From contig NZ_CP069303.1 of NCBI RefSeq assembly GCF_016839145.1, positions 4,455,001 through 4,519,000 on the forward strand: a stretch of DNA of 64,000 nucleotides, in the 5' to 3' direction. The number at the start of each line of letters is the position of its first letter. Within the stretch, counting starts at the first letter, position 1. Source of the DNA: Shinella sp. PSBB067 (GTDB lineage Bacteria > Pseudomonadota > Alphaproteobacteria > Rhizobiales > Rhizobiaceae). This document shows positions 17,391 to 25,672 of this stretch, one piece after another. A program made the translations under genes and the position numbers. The notes under the pieces are model-generated. The model did no database searches. It saw nothing but the letters and a program-made list of their open reading frames with translations, and was not told the DNA's origin.

Positions 17391-18773
17391 ATGAACCTCA
17401 CCAACCTCATCCTCAATACGGACAGCTACAAGCTGAGCCACTACCTGCAATATCCGCCGGAAACGCACGCGATTTCCTCCTATATCGAGGCGCGCGGCCA
17501 TTCCGACCGCGCGGAAGTGCTGTTCTTCGGCCTCCAGATGTTCCTCAAGGAATATCTGTCCAGGCCGGTGACGATGAAGGACATCGACGAGGCCGAGGGG
17601 ATCGTGACGGCGCATGGCCTGCCGTTCAACCGCGAAGGCTGGACGCATATCGTGCAGCGGCACGGCGGCTACCTGCCGCTCCTCATCGAGGCGCTGCCGG
17701 AAGGCACGCTGGTGCGCCGCGGCGTGCCGGTCGCCCAGGTGGTCAACACGGACCCGGCCTGCTTCTGGCTGACCTCCTATATCGAGACGGCGCTGTTGCG
17801 CGCCATCTGGTATCCGAGCACGGTCGCCTCGAATTCGCGCAAGGTGAAGCAGGTCATCCAGCCGATCCTGGAGAAGACCTGTGACGACCCGGCCGCCGTC
17901 CTGCCCTTCCGCCTGCACGATTTCGGCGCGCGCGGAACGACGAGCTTCGAGCAGGCGGGCATCGGCGGGGCGGCCCATCTCGTCAATTTCATGGGCACGG
18001 ACACCGTGACCGGCGTGCTCTACGCCCGCCGCTACTACGGCGCGGACATGGCCGGCTTCTCGATCCCGGCGTCCGAGCATTCCACGATGACCTCCTGGGG
18101 CCAGGACCGCGAGGCGGACGCGTACGGCAACATGATCGACCGGTTCGGCGGCAAGGGCCTCTATGCCGTCGTCTCCGACAGCTACGACATCAACAATGCC
18201 GTCTCTGAAATCTGGGGCAAGCAGCTCAAGGACCGCGTGCAGGCCGCCGGCGGCACGCTCGTCGTCCGGCCGGACAGCGGTGATCCCGTGGAAACGCCGG
18301 TGCAGGTGGTGCGCCAGCTCGCCTATGCCTTCGGCACCCATCTCAACGGCAAGGGATACAAGGTGCTCGACGACAGCGTGCGCGTCATCCAGGGCGACGG
18401 CATCTCGTCGGCCGACATCGGCCTCATTCTCGGCCGCCTGGAAGCCTTCGGCTTCTCGGCGGAGAACATCGCCTTCGGCATGGGCGCGGGGCTCCTGCAG
18501 CGCGTCAACCGCGATACCTATTCCTTCGCCATGAAGGCGAATGCCCGGCAGGATGCCGCCGGCGCCTGGCACGACGTCTACAAGCGCCCGGCGACGATGA
18601 ACCTCAAGGCCTCCAAGGCCGGCCGCCAGGCGGTGGTCGAAAACTATATCGGCCTCGAGGCGGCGCGCGTCGACCAGCTTGCCGGCCGGCAGAACCTGCT
18701 GCAGCCGGTCTGGCGCGACGGCAGGCTGCTCGTCGACTGGTCGTTCGACGAGGTGCGCGCCCGCGCCGCCTGA
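17391..18773 (+). CDS. nadV: Nicotinamide phosphoribosyltransferase (NAMPT/NadV type)
   Basis: 460 residues from ATG 17391 (MNLTNLILNTDSYK). It converts nicotinamide and PRPP to NMN, giving a short NAD salvage route. Family features are TDSYKLSHY at the start, SSYIEARG, LHDFGARGTTSFEQAG, the active-site region FSIPASEHSTMTSWG with the conserved His, VVRPDSGDP and QGDGIS. Length is as usual for the family. No nadM-type adenylyltransferase lies next to it, so NMN must be used by enzymes encoded elsewhere. Most rhizobia rely on nicotinamidase/NAPRT instead, making this gene mildly unusual. Confidence 0.92.
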   Translation: MNLTNLILNTDSYKLSHYLQYPPETHAISSYIEARGHSDRAEVLFFGLQMFLKEYLSRPVTMKDIDEAEGIVTAHGLPFNREGWTHIVQRHGGYLPLLIEALPEGTLVRRGVPVAQVVNTDPACFWLTSYIETALLRAIWYPSTVASNSRKVKQVIQPILEKTCDDPAAVLPFRLHDFGARGTTSFEQAGIGGAAHLVNFMGTDTVTGVLYARRYYGADMAGFSIPASEHSTMTSWGQDREADAYGNMIDRFGGKGLYAVVSDSYDINNAVSEIWGKQLKDRVQAAGGTLVVRPDSGDPVETPVQVVRQLAYAFGTHLNGKGYKVLDDSVRVIQGDGISSADIGLILGRLEAFGFSAENIAFGMGAGLLQRVNRDTYSFAMKANARQDAAGAWHDVYKRPATMNLKASKAGRQAVVENYIGLEAARVDQLAGRQNLLQPVWRDGRLLVDWSFDEVRARAA

Positions 18774-18830
18774 ACCCCTTGCGATCGGCCAACCGCCGCT
18801 CCATCTTTGCTCCATGACGGGAGACAGGAG

Positions 18831-19166
18831 ATGACGGTTCGTCCGCCGCAGGCGCTCGCTCCTTCCTTCTCGAAGGAAACGGGCCTCAATATCCTCGAAT
18901 ATGAACTGATGTCCGAGCGGGCGGATTCGCTCGGCCGGCACGGGCTGAAGGTGGAAAAGGCGCTGGCGCTGCTTGCCGAGCGCCTCGCCGCCGGCTGCGG
19001 CGAGACCGAGCGGGAAGACCTCCTCGACGACGCGGCCGACAAGGTCTGGGCCTTCTTCATCCAGCGGGAAATGTGCGGCCTGCGCAGCCAGAAGGATGCG
19101 GTCCGCCGCTACGGCATCCCGCCGGCGGTCATCGCGCGGCTCGGTATCGTGCGGCGCAAGCCGTAG
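18831..19166 (+). CDS. DUF6665 family protein
   Basis: 111 residues from ATG 18831, with GACAGGAG just upstream. The sequence is helical, with GLNILEYELMSERADSLGR near the N-terminus, the core of this rhizobial family, and ends in a basic segment (QKDAVRRYGIPPAVIARLG). Function is unknown. It follows nadV by 57 bases and may share its transcript, though the two families are not known to be linked. Confidence 0.7.
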   Translation: MTVRPPQALAPSFSKETGLNILEYELMSERADSLGRHGLKVEKALALLAERLAAGCGETEREDLLDDAADKVWAFFIQREMCGLRSQKDAVRRYGIPPAVIARLGIVRRKP

Positions 19167-19201
19167 AACAGTTCCGGCAGCCGTGCGAAACGCCCCGGTC
19201 T

Positions 19202-20440
19202 TCAGGCGAAGAGCTGGCGCGTGATGAGGTCGTAGACACCGTTGTCGTCGACGCGCAGGGCGAAGATCTCCTTCTTCGCCTCTTCCTGTTCCTGCCGTTC
19301 GCGGGCGCCGGCCGCATCGAGATTGCGCACCGCTTCGCCGCTGGTCCCGGCCGTCGCGTCGGTGCTGCCCTCGTGTGACTGGTCCGGCTTGCTTCCCGTC
19401 TTCCTTGCGACCTCCGTCGCCTCGGCGCCGGCTGCAAGCAACTGGATCGTGTCGAGCACCTCGCCGGCGGTCTTGCCGTCGGCCTTGTCCTTGACGGCGG
19501 CTTCGTGGGCGCGGCCCACGGCGTCCTGGAGCTTTTCGACATCCTCGAGCTTCCGGCCCGCTTCGAGCTTGCCGATCGTCTCCTCGCGCTCCCTGCGCGT
19601 TTCGGCGTCCTCCACGCGTGTCGGATCGCGCCGGGTCCGGTCGAGCTTCAGTTCCTCCAGCGACTTCGGGTTCGCCGCATCCTCCAGGCGGGCGAGCACC
19701 TTGCGCATTTCCGGCGTCAGCGCCTTTTCCGCATCGGCCTTGTCGGCGAGCGCGTCCTTCACGCGCTGCGCTTCCGGGCCGTAGGGGTCGCGGATCGCGG
19801 CGACGAGATCGCGTGCCTTGAGGCCGAGGTCGGAGAGGCCAGACGTCTTTTCCAGCGTCGCGACATCGGCCGGCAATTCGCCGCGCTGGCGCGTGAGCAT
19901 GGCGGAAAGGCGCTGCTGGAAATCGGCGTCCGCCTCGTCCTCGCCCTGCGTCACGCCCGTCGTCAGCGCAAGGCGGGCGACGAGGCTGGCCGCCGCGTCG
20001 TCCGAGCCGCCGCTCATCGCCTGCTTGACGGCGGAAAGCGTCGTGCCGAGCGTGAGCAGCGTGACGCCCGCGGTGCTGTCGCTTGCCGGCCGTGCCACGC
20101 TGTCGATGAGGGTGAGCTTGTCGGCGAGGCGCTGGGCGAAGGCGCGGCTGGATTCGCCATCCTGCTGGCTGACGCCGAGCATGTCGCTGAAACGGGAGAT
20201 CAGCTTGGCGAGCGTATCCCCGCCGCCGGCATTGCTGCCGAAGAAATGCTCGTTGATGCGGGTATTCGCCTTGCGCGCGGCGTCGTCCGGGCGAAGCTGC
20301 GCCTGCCCGGGCATGTCGTCCTTCTTCTGGCCGTTCGCCTTCTCCGCCTCTTCGCGGCGGCGATCCTCGATCGTCTCGACGATCGACTGCATGGCCGAGA
20401 CGGCGGCGGTGGACCGCGCGCTTTCAAGGGGTGTCAACAT
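19202..20440 (-). CDS. Conserved rhizobial helical protein, unknown
   Basis: 412 residues, almost wholly helical and charged, without a signal peptide or membrane helix. Two segments, QQDGESSRAFAQRLADKL and EDEADADFQQRLSAML, look like internal repeats, and LVAAIRDPYGPEAQRV matches the motif of the 15508-17013 protein. The C-terminus (FALRVDDNGVYDLITRQLF) is more hydrophobic. The pair may form a family of structural or secretion-linked proteins; no function can be stated. ATG 20440 is the only good start. Confidence 0.65.
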   Translation of the reverse strand: MLTPLESARSTAAVSAMQSIVETIEDRRREEAEKANGQKKDDMPGQAQLRPDDAARKANTRINEHFFGSNAGGGDTLAKLISRFSDMLGVSQQDGESSRAFAQRLADKLTLIDSVARPASDSTAGVTLLTLGTTLSAVKQAMSGGSDDAAASLVARLALTTGVTQGEDEADADFQQRLSAMLTRQRGELPADVATLEKTSGLSDLGLKARDLVAAIRDPYGPEAQRVKDALADKADAEKALTPEMRKVLARLEDAANPKSLEELKLDRTRRDPTRVEDAETRREREETIGKLEAGRKLEDVEKLQDAVGRAHEAAVKDKADGKTAGEVLDTIQLLAAGAEATEVARKTGSKPDQSHEGSTDATAGTSGEAVRNLDAAGARERQEQEEAKKEIFALRVDDNGVYDLITRQLFA

Positions 20441-20479
20441 GGCAATCTCCGGTCTTGCCGGAGAATACCGCCGGGGCCG

Positions 20480-21364
20480 TTAACCGGGCGTTAAGCCTGT
20501 GCCTGCCGGATTTGACGGTGCCTTCGGCGGCTGCGGCCGGCAGACGATCGTCACGAGCACGAAGCTGACATAGAGCAGCAGATACCACGAGCCGAGCTTG
20601 GTGAAGGGCACCATGTGCCATGTCTGCTGGCCCGGATAGAGCCAGACACCCGTCGCCGTGCCGATGTTCTCCGCGATCCAGAGGAAGATGCTGGTGAGGA
20701 AGGCGGCCACCACCAGCGGCATCCAGCGCGGCTTTTGCTCCACGGTATAATGGATGCGCACGCGCCCGAAGAGCAGCACAGTCGCCGCAAAGAGGACGAG
20801 GCGGATGTCGGGAAGGAAGTGGTGCATGTAGAAGTTGGCATAGATCGCGGCCGCCAGCAGCGCCGTCGTCCAGAACGGCGGATAGTGCGTGAAGCGCATG
20901 TCGAAGATGCGGATGGCACGCGCCATGTAGCTGCCGACGGAGGCGTACATGAAGCCGGAAAAGAGCGGCACGCCGGCGATGCGGATGACGGCCTCCTCCG
21001 GATAGGCCCAGGAGCCCATATGCACCTTGAAGATCTCCATCGCGGTGCCGACGAGGTGGTAGATCAGGATGACCTTCGCTTCCTCGAAGGTCTCCATCTT
21101 CAGCGCCAGGAACGTCACCTGGATGACGAGCGCCATCGCGAACAGCGCGTCGTAGCGATGGATCGGCCAGTCCGGCTGCCAGGCCAGCTTGGTGAGGATG
21201 ATGAGGCCGAGCATGAGCCCGCCGAAGAGGCAGGCCCAGGCCTGCTTCAGGCCGAACAGGATGAATTCCGCAAGACCGGGGGGAAGCGTTTCCAGCCGGG
21301 CGCGGATCAGCCGGCGAAGCGGCTCCAGCGTCGGTCCGGTCTGGTGTTGCCGGCCGTTCTCCAC
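20480..21364 (-). CDS. DUF817 integral membrane protein
   Basis: 294 residues with about seven to eight hydrophobic segments (LFGGLMLGLIILTKLAW, LFAMALVIQVTFLAL, LLLYVSFVLVTIV among them). The conserved stretch FKVHMGSWAYPEEAV and IAENIGTATGVWLYP are typical of the DUF817 family, whose function is unknown. It lies eight bases downstream of the RNase D-like gene and is probably cotranscribed with it. Confidence 0.85.
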   Translation of the reverse strand: MENGRQHQTGPTLEPLRRLIRARLETLPPGLAEFILFGLKQAWACLFGGLMLGLIILTKLAWQPDWPIHRYDALFAMALVIQVTFLALKMETFEEAKVILIYHLVGTAMEIFKVHMGSWAYPEEAVIRIAGVPLFSGFMYASVGSYMARAIRIFDMRFTHYPPFWTTALLAAAIYANFYMHHFLPDIRLVLFAATVLLFGRVRIHYTVEQKPRWMPLVVAAFLTSIFLWIAENIGTATGVWLYPGQQTWHMVPFTKLGSWYLLLYVSFVLVTIVCRPQPPKAPSNPAGTGLTPG

Positions 21365-21372
21365 GGGAAGGC

Positions 21373-21999
21373 TCAGCTATGGGCGAAGATGTCGGTCTCT
21401 TCCCAGCCGAGAAGGTCGAGCTTGGCGCGCGTCGGCAGGAAGGCAAAGCAGGCTTCGGCATGGTCGAGCCGGCCGTCGCGCACGAGGCGGGCCATGAGCT
21501 TGTCGCGCAGGGCGTGCAGATGCAGGACGTCCGAGGCGGCATATTCGAGCTGCGCCGGCGAGAGGGTCTCCGCCGCCCAGTCCGAGGACTGCTGCTGCTT
21601 GGAAATGTCGACCTCGAGCATTTCCTTGAGATTGTCCTTGAGGCCGTGCCGGTCGGTATAGGTCCGCGTCAGGCGCGAGGCGATCTTGGTGCAGAAGACC
21701 GGCGTGGTGGTGACGCCGAAGGTGTGGAACAGCACGGCGATGTCGAAGCGGCCGTAGTGGAAGATCTTCTGGCGGGCCGGGTCCGCCAGCATGGCGGTAA
21801 GGTTCGGCGCGTCCTTCTGGCCGGCGGCGATGCGGATCACGTCGGCGGTGCCGTCGCCCGGCGAAAGCTGCACGACGCAGAGCCGGTCGCGGCGCGGGAT
21901 CAGGCCGAGCGTCTCGGTGTCGATGGCGATCGCGCCGGTATAGCGGGCAGCGTCCGCCGCCGGGATGTCGCCTTCGTGATACCGGATTGCACTTGCCAT
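21373..21999 (-). CDS. nrnC: NrnC-type 3'-5' exoribonuclease (RNase D family)
   Basis: 208 residues (ATG 21999; ATG 22011 is four codons longer). The DEDDy nuclease residues are visible: AIDTETLGL (Asp, Glu), FHYGRFDIAVL (Asp), and SPAQLEYAASDVLHLHAL (Tyr, Asp). The length of about 208 and lack of an HRDC domain fit alphaproteobacterial NrnC, which degrades very short RNA such as pGpG, rather than the longer RNase D. Known NrnC proteins start with a similar RYHEGDIP segment (recalled). Confidence 0.88.
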   Translation of the reverse strand: MASAIRYHEGDIPAADAARYTGAIAIDTETLGLIPRRDRLCVVQLSPGDGTADVIRIAAGQKDAPNLTAMLADPARQKIFHYGRFDIAVLFHTFGVTTTPVFCTKIASRLTRTYTDRHGLKDNLKEMLEVDISKQQQSSDWAAETLSPAQLEYAASDVLHLHALRDKLMARLVRDGRLDHAEACFAFLPTRAKLDLLGWEETDIFAHS

Positions 22000-22108
22000 G
22001 AAAAACCCCATCTAAGCTGTCTGAACGTTTGCAGGCCTATAGCGCATGTTTCCGGCCTGCGGTACTTCTTTGTGGAATGCGGAAGGCCGGCCCCGGCCGG
22101 GAAAGACG

Positions 22109-22393
22109 ATGAAGACACGAGCCATCCTCGCCGTTCTGGCGATCCTGCTGTCCGCGCCTGCCGGGCAGGCGCAGGCGTTCAAGGATCTTCCCGGCGTCGT
22201 TCCTTCCGATGCCACGGAGGAATACAGCAACAGGAATGACGCGAACTGCACGCTGAGCGTGGAGGTACCGCGCAGCACCAGCTCCCGCTGGATGCCGCGC
22301 GATGTCTATGTCTGCGAGAAGAACGGCATAAAGTCGAGCAGCACGCGCCCGCCGCCGTCGAGCATACGCGCCCTGCGCGGCCTGAACTGGTAG
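22109..22393 (+). CDS. Secreted small hypothetical protein, 94 aa
   Basis: ATG 22109 begins a classical signal peptide (KTRAILAVLAILLSAPAGQA, cut near residue 22). The mature part is about 70 residues with two Cys (NDANCTLSVEVP and VYVCEKNG), which may pair in the periplasm. No family is recognised. It is convergent with the membrane protein at 22412. Confidence 0.65.
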   Translation: MKTRAILAVLAILLSAPAGQAQAFKDLPGVVPSDATEEYSNRNDANCTLSVEVPRSTSSRWMPRDVYVCEKNGIKSSSTRPPPSSIRALRGLNW

Positions 22394-22411
22394 CGGCAGG
22401 GCGCTGCCCGG

Positions 22412-22666
22412 TCAGGCCCGCTTGATGACCTTGATGAGGACGAGCAGGATCACGGCGCCGATCGTGGAATGGATGATGGCGGCGACGATGCCGGTGCCGA
22501 GGCTGACGCCGAGGGCCGGGAAGAGATAGCCGGCGATGAAGGCGCCGACGATGCCGACCACGATATTGCCGATGAGCCCGAAGCCGAAGCCCGAGACGAT
22601 GAGGCCCGCAAGCCAGCCGGCAATCGCACCGACGATGAGGAAAACCAGAATACTTTCAATGCCCAT
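22412..22666 (-). CDS. GlsB/YeaQ/YmgE family membrane protein
   Basis: 84 residues, three hydrophobic segments rich in Gly, with the family pattern ILVFLIVGAIAGWLAG, GLIGNIVVGIVGAFIAGYL and a basic C-terminus. These small inner-membrane proteins, also called transglycosylase-associated, are stress-linked, but their activity is not known. An AGGGAGCAC site precedes the ATG. Confidence 0.9.
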   Translation of the reverse strand: MGIESILVFLIVGAIAGWLAGLIVSGFGFGLIGNIVVGIVGAFIAGYLFPALGVSLGTGIVAAIIHSTIGAVILLVLIKVIKRA

Positions 22667-22766
22667 GATGTGCTCCCTATGACAGTCTCATTCTGTCGCC
22701 AGCAGAATGTGGCAGGCGGCCCGGGGAAAGCAAGAGGGCATGTGACGGTTGTCCCGCGCGATACGC

Positions 22767-22880
22767 TCAGAAAACCCGCGCCTTGACCGGCGCACGCCCC
22801 GCATCGATCCCCATGAGAAGACAGATGGCCGCAAGCGTTGCAGCGGCGATCACGGTGGCACCCAGTCCCAGAACAATCAT
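22767..22880 (-). CDS. Single-helix small membrane protein, 37 aa
   Basis: ATG 22880 follows AGGAGGAACGGGCA, a strong ribosome site. The product begins MIVLGLGATVIAAATLAAIC, one hydrophobic helix, and ends in a short basic tail (GRAPVKARVF). The strong ribosome site and clean membrane profile make it likely to be real. Function unknown. Confidence 0.5.
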   Translation of the reverse strand: MIVLGLGATVIAAATLAAICLLMGIDAGRAPVKARVF

Positions 22881-23275
22881 TGCCCGTTCCTCCTGACATC
22901 ATCGTCAGTCAGGACCGCTCTACGCGCGCGAGCTTGCCCGTGGCTTGCGCAACGTCAGGCAGTGTTAATTTCGCCGAGGCCCGAAGCAGGCTATGAATTA
23001 TTAACCTTCAGGCAAGGAATTAACCATAAACATGGCTTTACACGTCGGAATGGGAAATTCGCCGTTTCTCACCCAGGCATGACGCCGAACCGCCGTACCG
23101 GAACCGAGCCGGTATTCGATTTTCACCGAATTTGATCATGGATCGTCGGGTAGCGCCGCAGGCCGCCTTGCCGGCAGCGTGCCGGCCGTGAGCACGGTTC
23201 CGCGAGCCGTCTCCGCCATGTGAGGATTCGCTCGGCTGCCGGAGGGCGGCCGGGGCATCGTGGTTTGGGAGCATA
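22881..23275 (+). promoter_or_regulatory. Promoter region of the che operon, with conserved flagellar element
   Basis: About 395 bases without a gene. A/T-rich DNA with two TTAACC motifs lies at 22990-23030. At 23076-23097 is GGCATGA-C-GCCGAACC followed by GCCGTA, which matches the element before flaA at 21 of 22 positions. CCGG and GCCGGTATTC follow. It probably binds the activator of late flagellar and chemotaxis genes. Confidence 0.55.
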
Positions 23276-24877
23276 GTGGTGCAGGAAATGCCGGCAGAAC
23301 AGGCTCGAACGGGACAGGCGGCCAGCCTGCGCGACCGTTTGCGCTTTGCCGGCGTGGAGAGCGCCGAGGGCGAACTGCTCCGCCGCCACCGCCAGACGCT
23401 CGAGCGGCATGTCGAAACGGCGCTCCGTGACCTCTTCCAGCGTTTCCAGACCTTTCCCGATGCCGCCCGCCACTTCCAGAGCGAGCGCCAGATCGACCGC
23501 CTGCACGACCTCCAGAGCTCCCACTGGAGCGTGCTGACCGACGCCCGGTTCGACGCCCTCTATGCCGAACGCGTCAAGGTGCTCGCCGACAGCGAAAGCC
23601 AGATGGGCCTCGACCCGCGCTGGCGCATCGCCGGCCATTCGGTCGTCCTGGAGACGGTCGTCACCGGCCTCATCGAGGAATACTGGCCGAAATCCATCCT
23701 GCCCGGCGCCGGCAAGGCCCGCCGCAAGGAACTGACGGACCTCGTCTCGGCCTTCCTGCGCACCGCCATGGTCGATGCGGAGATCGGCGTCTCGCTGCGT
23801 TTCAACGAATTGCGCCATGCGCACAGCCGCGCGCTCGGCGAGCAGCGCAGGGAAGACCGCGCCGAGCTCGACCGCGTCTTCGGCGAGACCATCCGCAGCC
23901 TCGCGCAGCTCGATTTCTCCGCCCGCGTTTCCGGCGAGATGCCGGAAGCCTGGCAGGAGCTTGCCGAGACGCTGAACGGCGCGCTAAACGAAATCCAGTC
24001 GCGCCTCACCTCCGCCGCCGACCGTGCGGGCGAGAGCGACCGGCTCGTCTCGACGCTGGCCTCCGGCGCGGACACGTTGTCGGCCCGCTCCGCCGAGCAA
24101 TCCGCGCACCTCCTCGAAACGGCCAACGCGCTCGGCGCCATCGTCGAGCGCGTGCGCCATACGCTCGGTGAGACGCGCAAGGCGCAGGGCGCGGCCGCGT
24201 CGACCCGGCAGTCGGTCGCGCTCAGCGGCTCCATCGTCGGCGAAGCCATGTCGGCCATGGCGGATATCGAGGCATCGGCGGAAAAAATCGGCCAGATCAT
24301 CGGCGTCATCGACGAGATCGCCTTCCAGACCAACCTGCTCGCGCTCAATGCCGGCATCGAGGCCGCTCGCGCCGGCGACAGCGGCCGCGGCTTTGCGGTC
24401 GTTGCGCAGGAAGTGCGCGCGCTCGCCCAGCGCTCCGCCGATGCCGCACGCGAAATCAAGCAGCTCGTGACGGGCACCAAGGCGCAGGTGGAAACCGGCG
24501 TCGAGCATGTCCACCGCACCCAGGATGCGATCGGCGACATCGTGCGCCAGGTCGAGGGCATCAACGAGGCCATCACCGGCATCGTCCAGGAAAGCGCCGT
24601 CGATGCCGAGGGGCTGGATGGCGTGACGGCCGACATCGGCCGCGCCGGCCGCGCGCTGGAGGCGGACGCCGCCGATGCCGGCCGTATCGGCACGATGGGC
24701 GGGGACCTCCACACCGTGATCCTGGAACTCGGCCGCACGATCCGCGAATTCCGCGTCTCGGCGCGGCAGGAAACGCGTGCCGCCCGGCCGGCGCCGCGCA
24801 CCTTGCCCGAGCGCCCGCAGGCGCCGTCCTCTCCCCTCGACTTCCTGACGGCGCGCAGTGCGGGGCTGGGAGGCTGA
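23276..24877 (+). CDS. icpA: Soluble chemoreceptor with globin-type sensor (IcpA)
   Basis: 533 residues from GTG 23276 (GGGAG upstream; GTG 23279 also possible). No membrane helix. Residues about 14-190 resemble the protoglobin sensor domain of HemAT-type receptors, with a His in LQSSHWSVL. The C-terminal half is a methyl-accepting signalling domain whose tip reads [23 protein letters not shown], the CheA/CheW contact. No CheR-docking pentapeptide is present at the C-terminus. It heads the che operon, as in Sinorhizobium, and probably senses oxygen or redox state. Confidence 0.9.
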   Translation: MVQEMPAEQARTGQAASLRDRLRFAGVESAEGELLRRHRQTLERHVETALRDLFQRFQTFPDAARHFQSERQIDRLHDLQSSHWSVLTDARFDALYAERVKVLADSESQMGLDPRWRIAGHSVVLETVVTGLIEEYWPKSILPGAGKARRKELTDLVSAFLRTAMVDAEIGVSLRFNELRHAHSRALGEQRREDRAELDRVFGETIRSLAQLDFSARVSGEMPEAWQELAETLNGALNEIQSRLTSAADRAGESDRLVSTLASGADTLSARSAEQSAHLLETANALGAIVERVRHTLGETRKAQGAAASTRQSVALSGSIVGEAMSAMADIEASAEKIGQIIGVIDEIAFQTNLLALNAGIEAARAGDSGRGFAVVAQEVRALAQRSADAAREIKQLVTGTKAQVETGVEHVHRTQDAIGDIVRQVEGINEAITGIVQESAVDAEGLDGVTADIGRAGRALEADAADAGRIGTMGGDLHTVILELGRTIREFRVSARQETRAARPAPRTLPERPQAPSSPLDFLTARSAGLGG

Positions 24878-24994
24878 GATGGGGACGAGACGGCCCCGGC
24901 ACTGGTTCTCGACCGCGCGCAGCCGGCTTGCGGACGGAAGCCCGCCCCCCGCCACGAAGACGACTTTGGACAGACGCAGACAAGGAACACGGTA

Positions 24995-25294
24995 ATGGCG
25001 AGCAAGAAAGCCGCTCAGAAAAGTCTAAGCCTTGCCCCCGTCCTCGACCTCAACGAGGCGACGGCGCTGCACAAGCAGCTCATGGGCCTCAAGGGCAATC
25101 CGCTCGTCATCGACGCCTCGGCGGTCGAGCGGGTCGGGGCGCTCTGTGCCCAGGTCCTGATGGCGGGCGCCAAGAGCTGGGAGGAGGACAGGCAGCCCTT
25201 CACCTTCGGCAAGGTTTCCGACCCTTTCATGAAGACAATGCAACTCATCGGCGTGAACATCGATCACTTGCTGGCACAGGAGGCTAGGCAATGA
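24995..25294 (+). CDS. cheS: CheS, STAS-domain chemotaxis protein
   Basis: 99 residues, a STAS-like fold (LAPVLDLNEATALHKQLMGL, NPLVIDASAVERVGALCAQV). In Sinorhizobium meliloti the same gene between icpA and cheY1 encodes CheS, which binds CheA and speeds dephosphorylation of CheY1, the phosphate sink. It begins 117 bases after icpA and overlaps cheY1 by four bases (ATGA). Confidence 0.9.
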   Translation: MASKKAAQKSLSLAPVLDLNEATALHKQLMGLKGNPLVIDASAVERVGALCAQVLMAGAKSWEEDRQPFTFGKVSDPFMKTMQLIGVNIDHLLAQEARQ

Positions 25295-25656
25295 AGAAAA
25301 AAGTCCTGACCGTGGATGATTCCCGGACGATCCGGAACATGCTTCTGGTCACCCTCAACAATGCGGGCTTCGAGACCATCCAGGCCGAAGACGGCATCGA
25401 GGGCCTCGAAGTCCTGGAAAACGCCAATCCCGATGTCATCGTCACCGACATCAACATGCCGCGCCTCGACGGCTTCGGCTTCATCGAGGGCGTGCGCCGG
25501 AACGAAAAATACCGCGCGATCCCGATCCTCGTCCTGACCACCGAGAGCGATGCGGAAAAGAAGAACCGCGCCCGCCAGGCCGGTGCGACCGGCTGGATCG
25601 TCAAGCCCTTCGATCCGACCAAGCTGATCGATGCAATCGAGCGCGTAACCGCCTAA
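25291..25656 (+). CDS. cheY1: Response regulator CheY1 (phosphate sink)
   Basis: 121 residues, a single receiver domain. The acidic pocket is VDDS (9-12), the phospho-acceptor Asp53 lies in VTDINMPRLDG, the Thr in LVLTTES and the Lys in WIVKPFDPTK. In this operon type CheY1 drains phosphate from CheA rather than acting on the motor. It lies between cheS and cheA. Confidence 0.94.
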   Translation: MKKKVLTVDDSRTIRNMLLVTLNNAGFETIQAEDGIEGLEVLENANPDVIVTDINMPRLDGFGFIEGVRRNEKYRAIPILVLTTESDAEKKNRARQAGATGWIVKPFDPTKLIDAIERVTA

Positions 25657-25672
25657 TCCAGGATTTTCCGCG

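Noticed and set aside
22881..23275. CtrA box before the che operon
   Set aside because: TTAACC motifs are present, but none have the seven-base spacing to a second TTAA.
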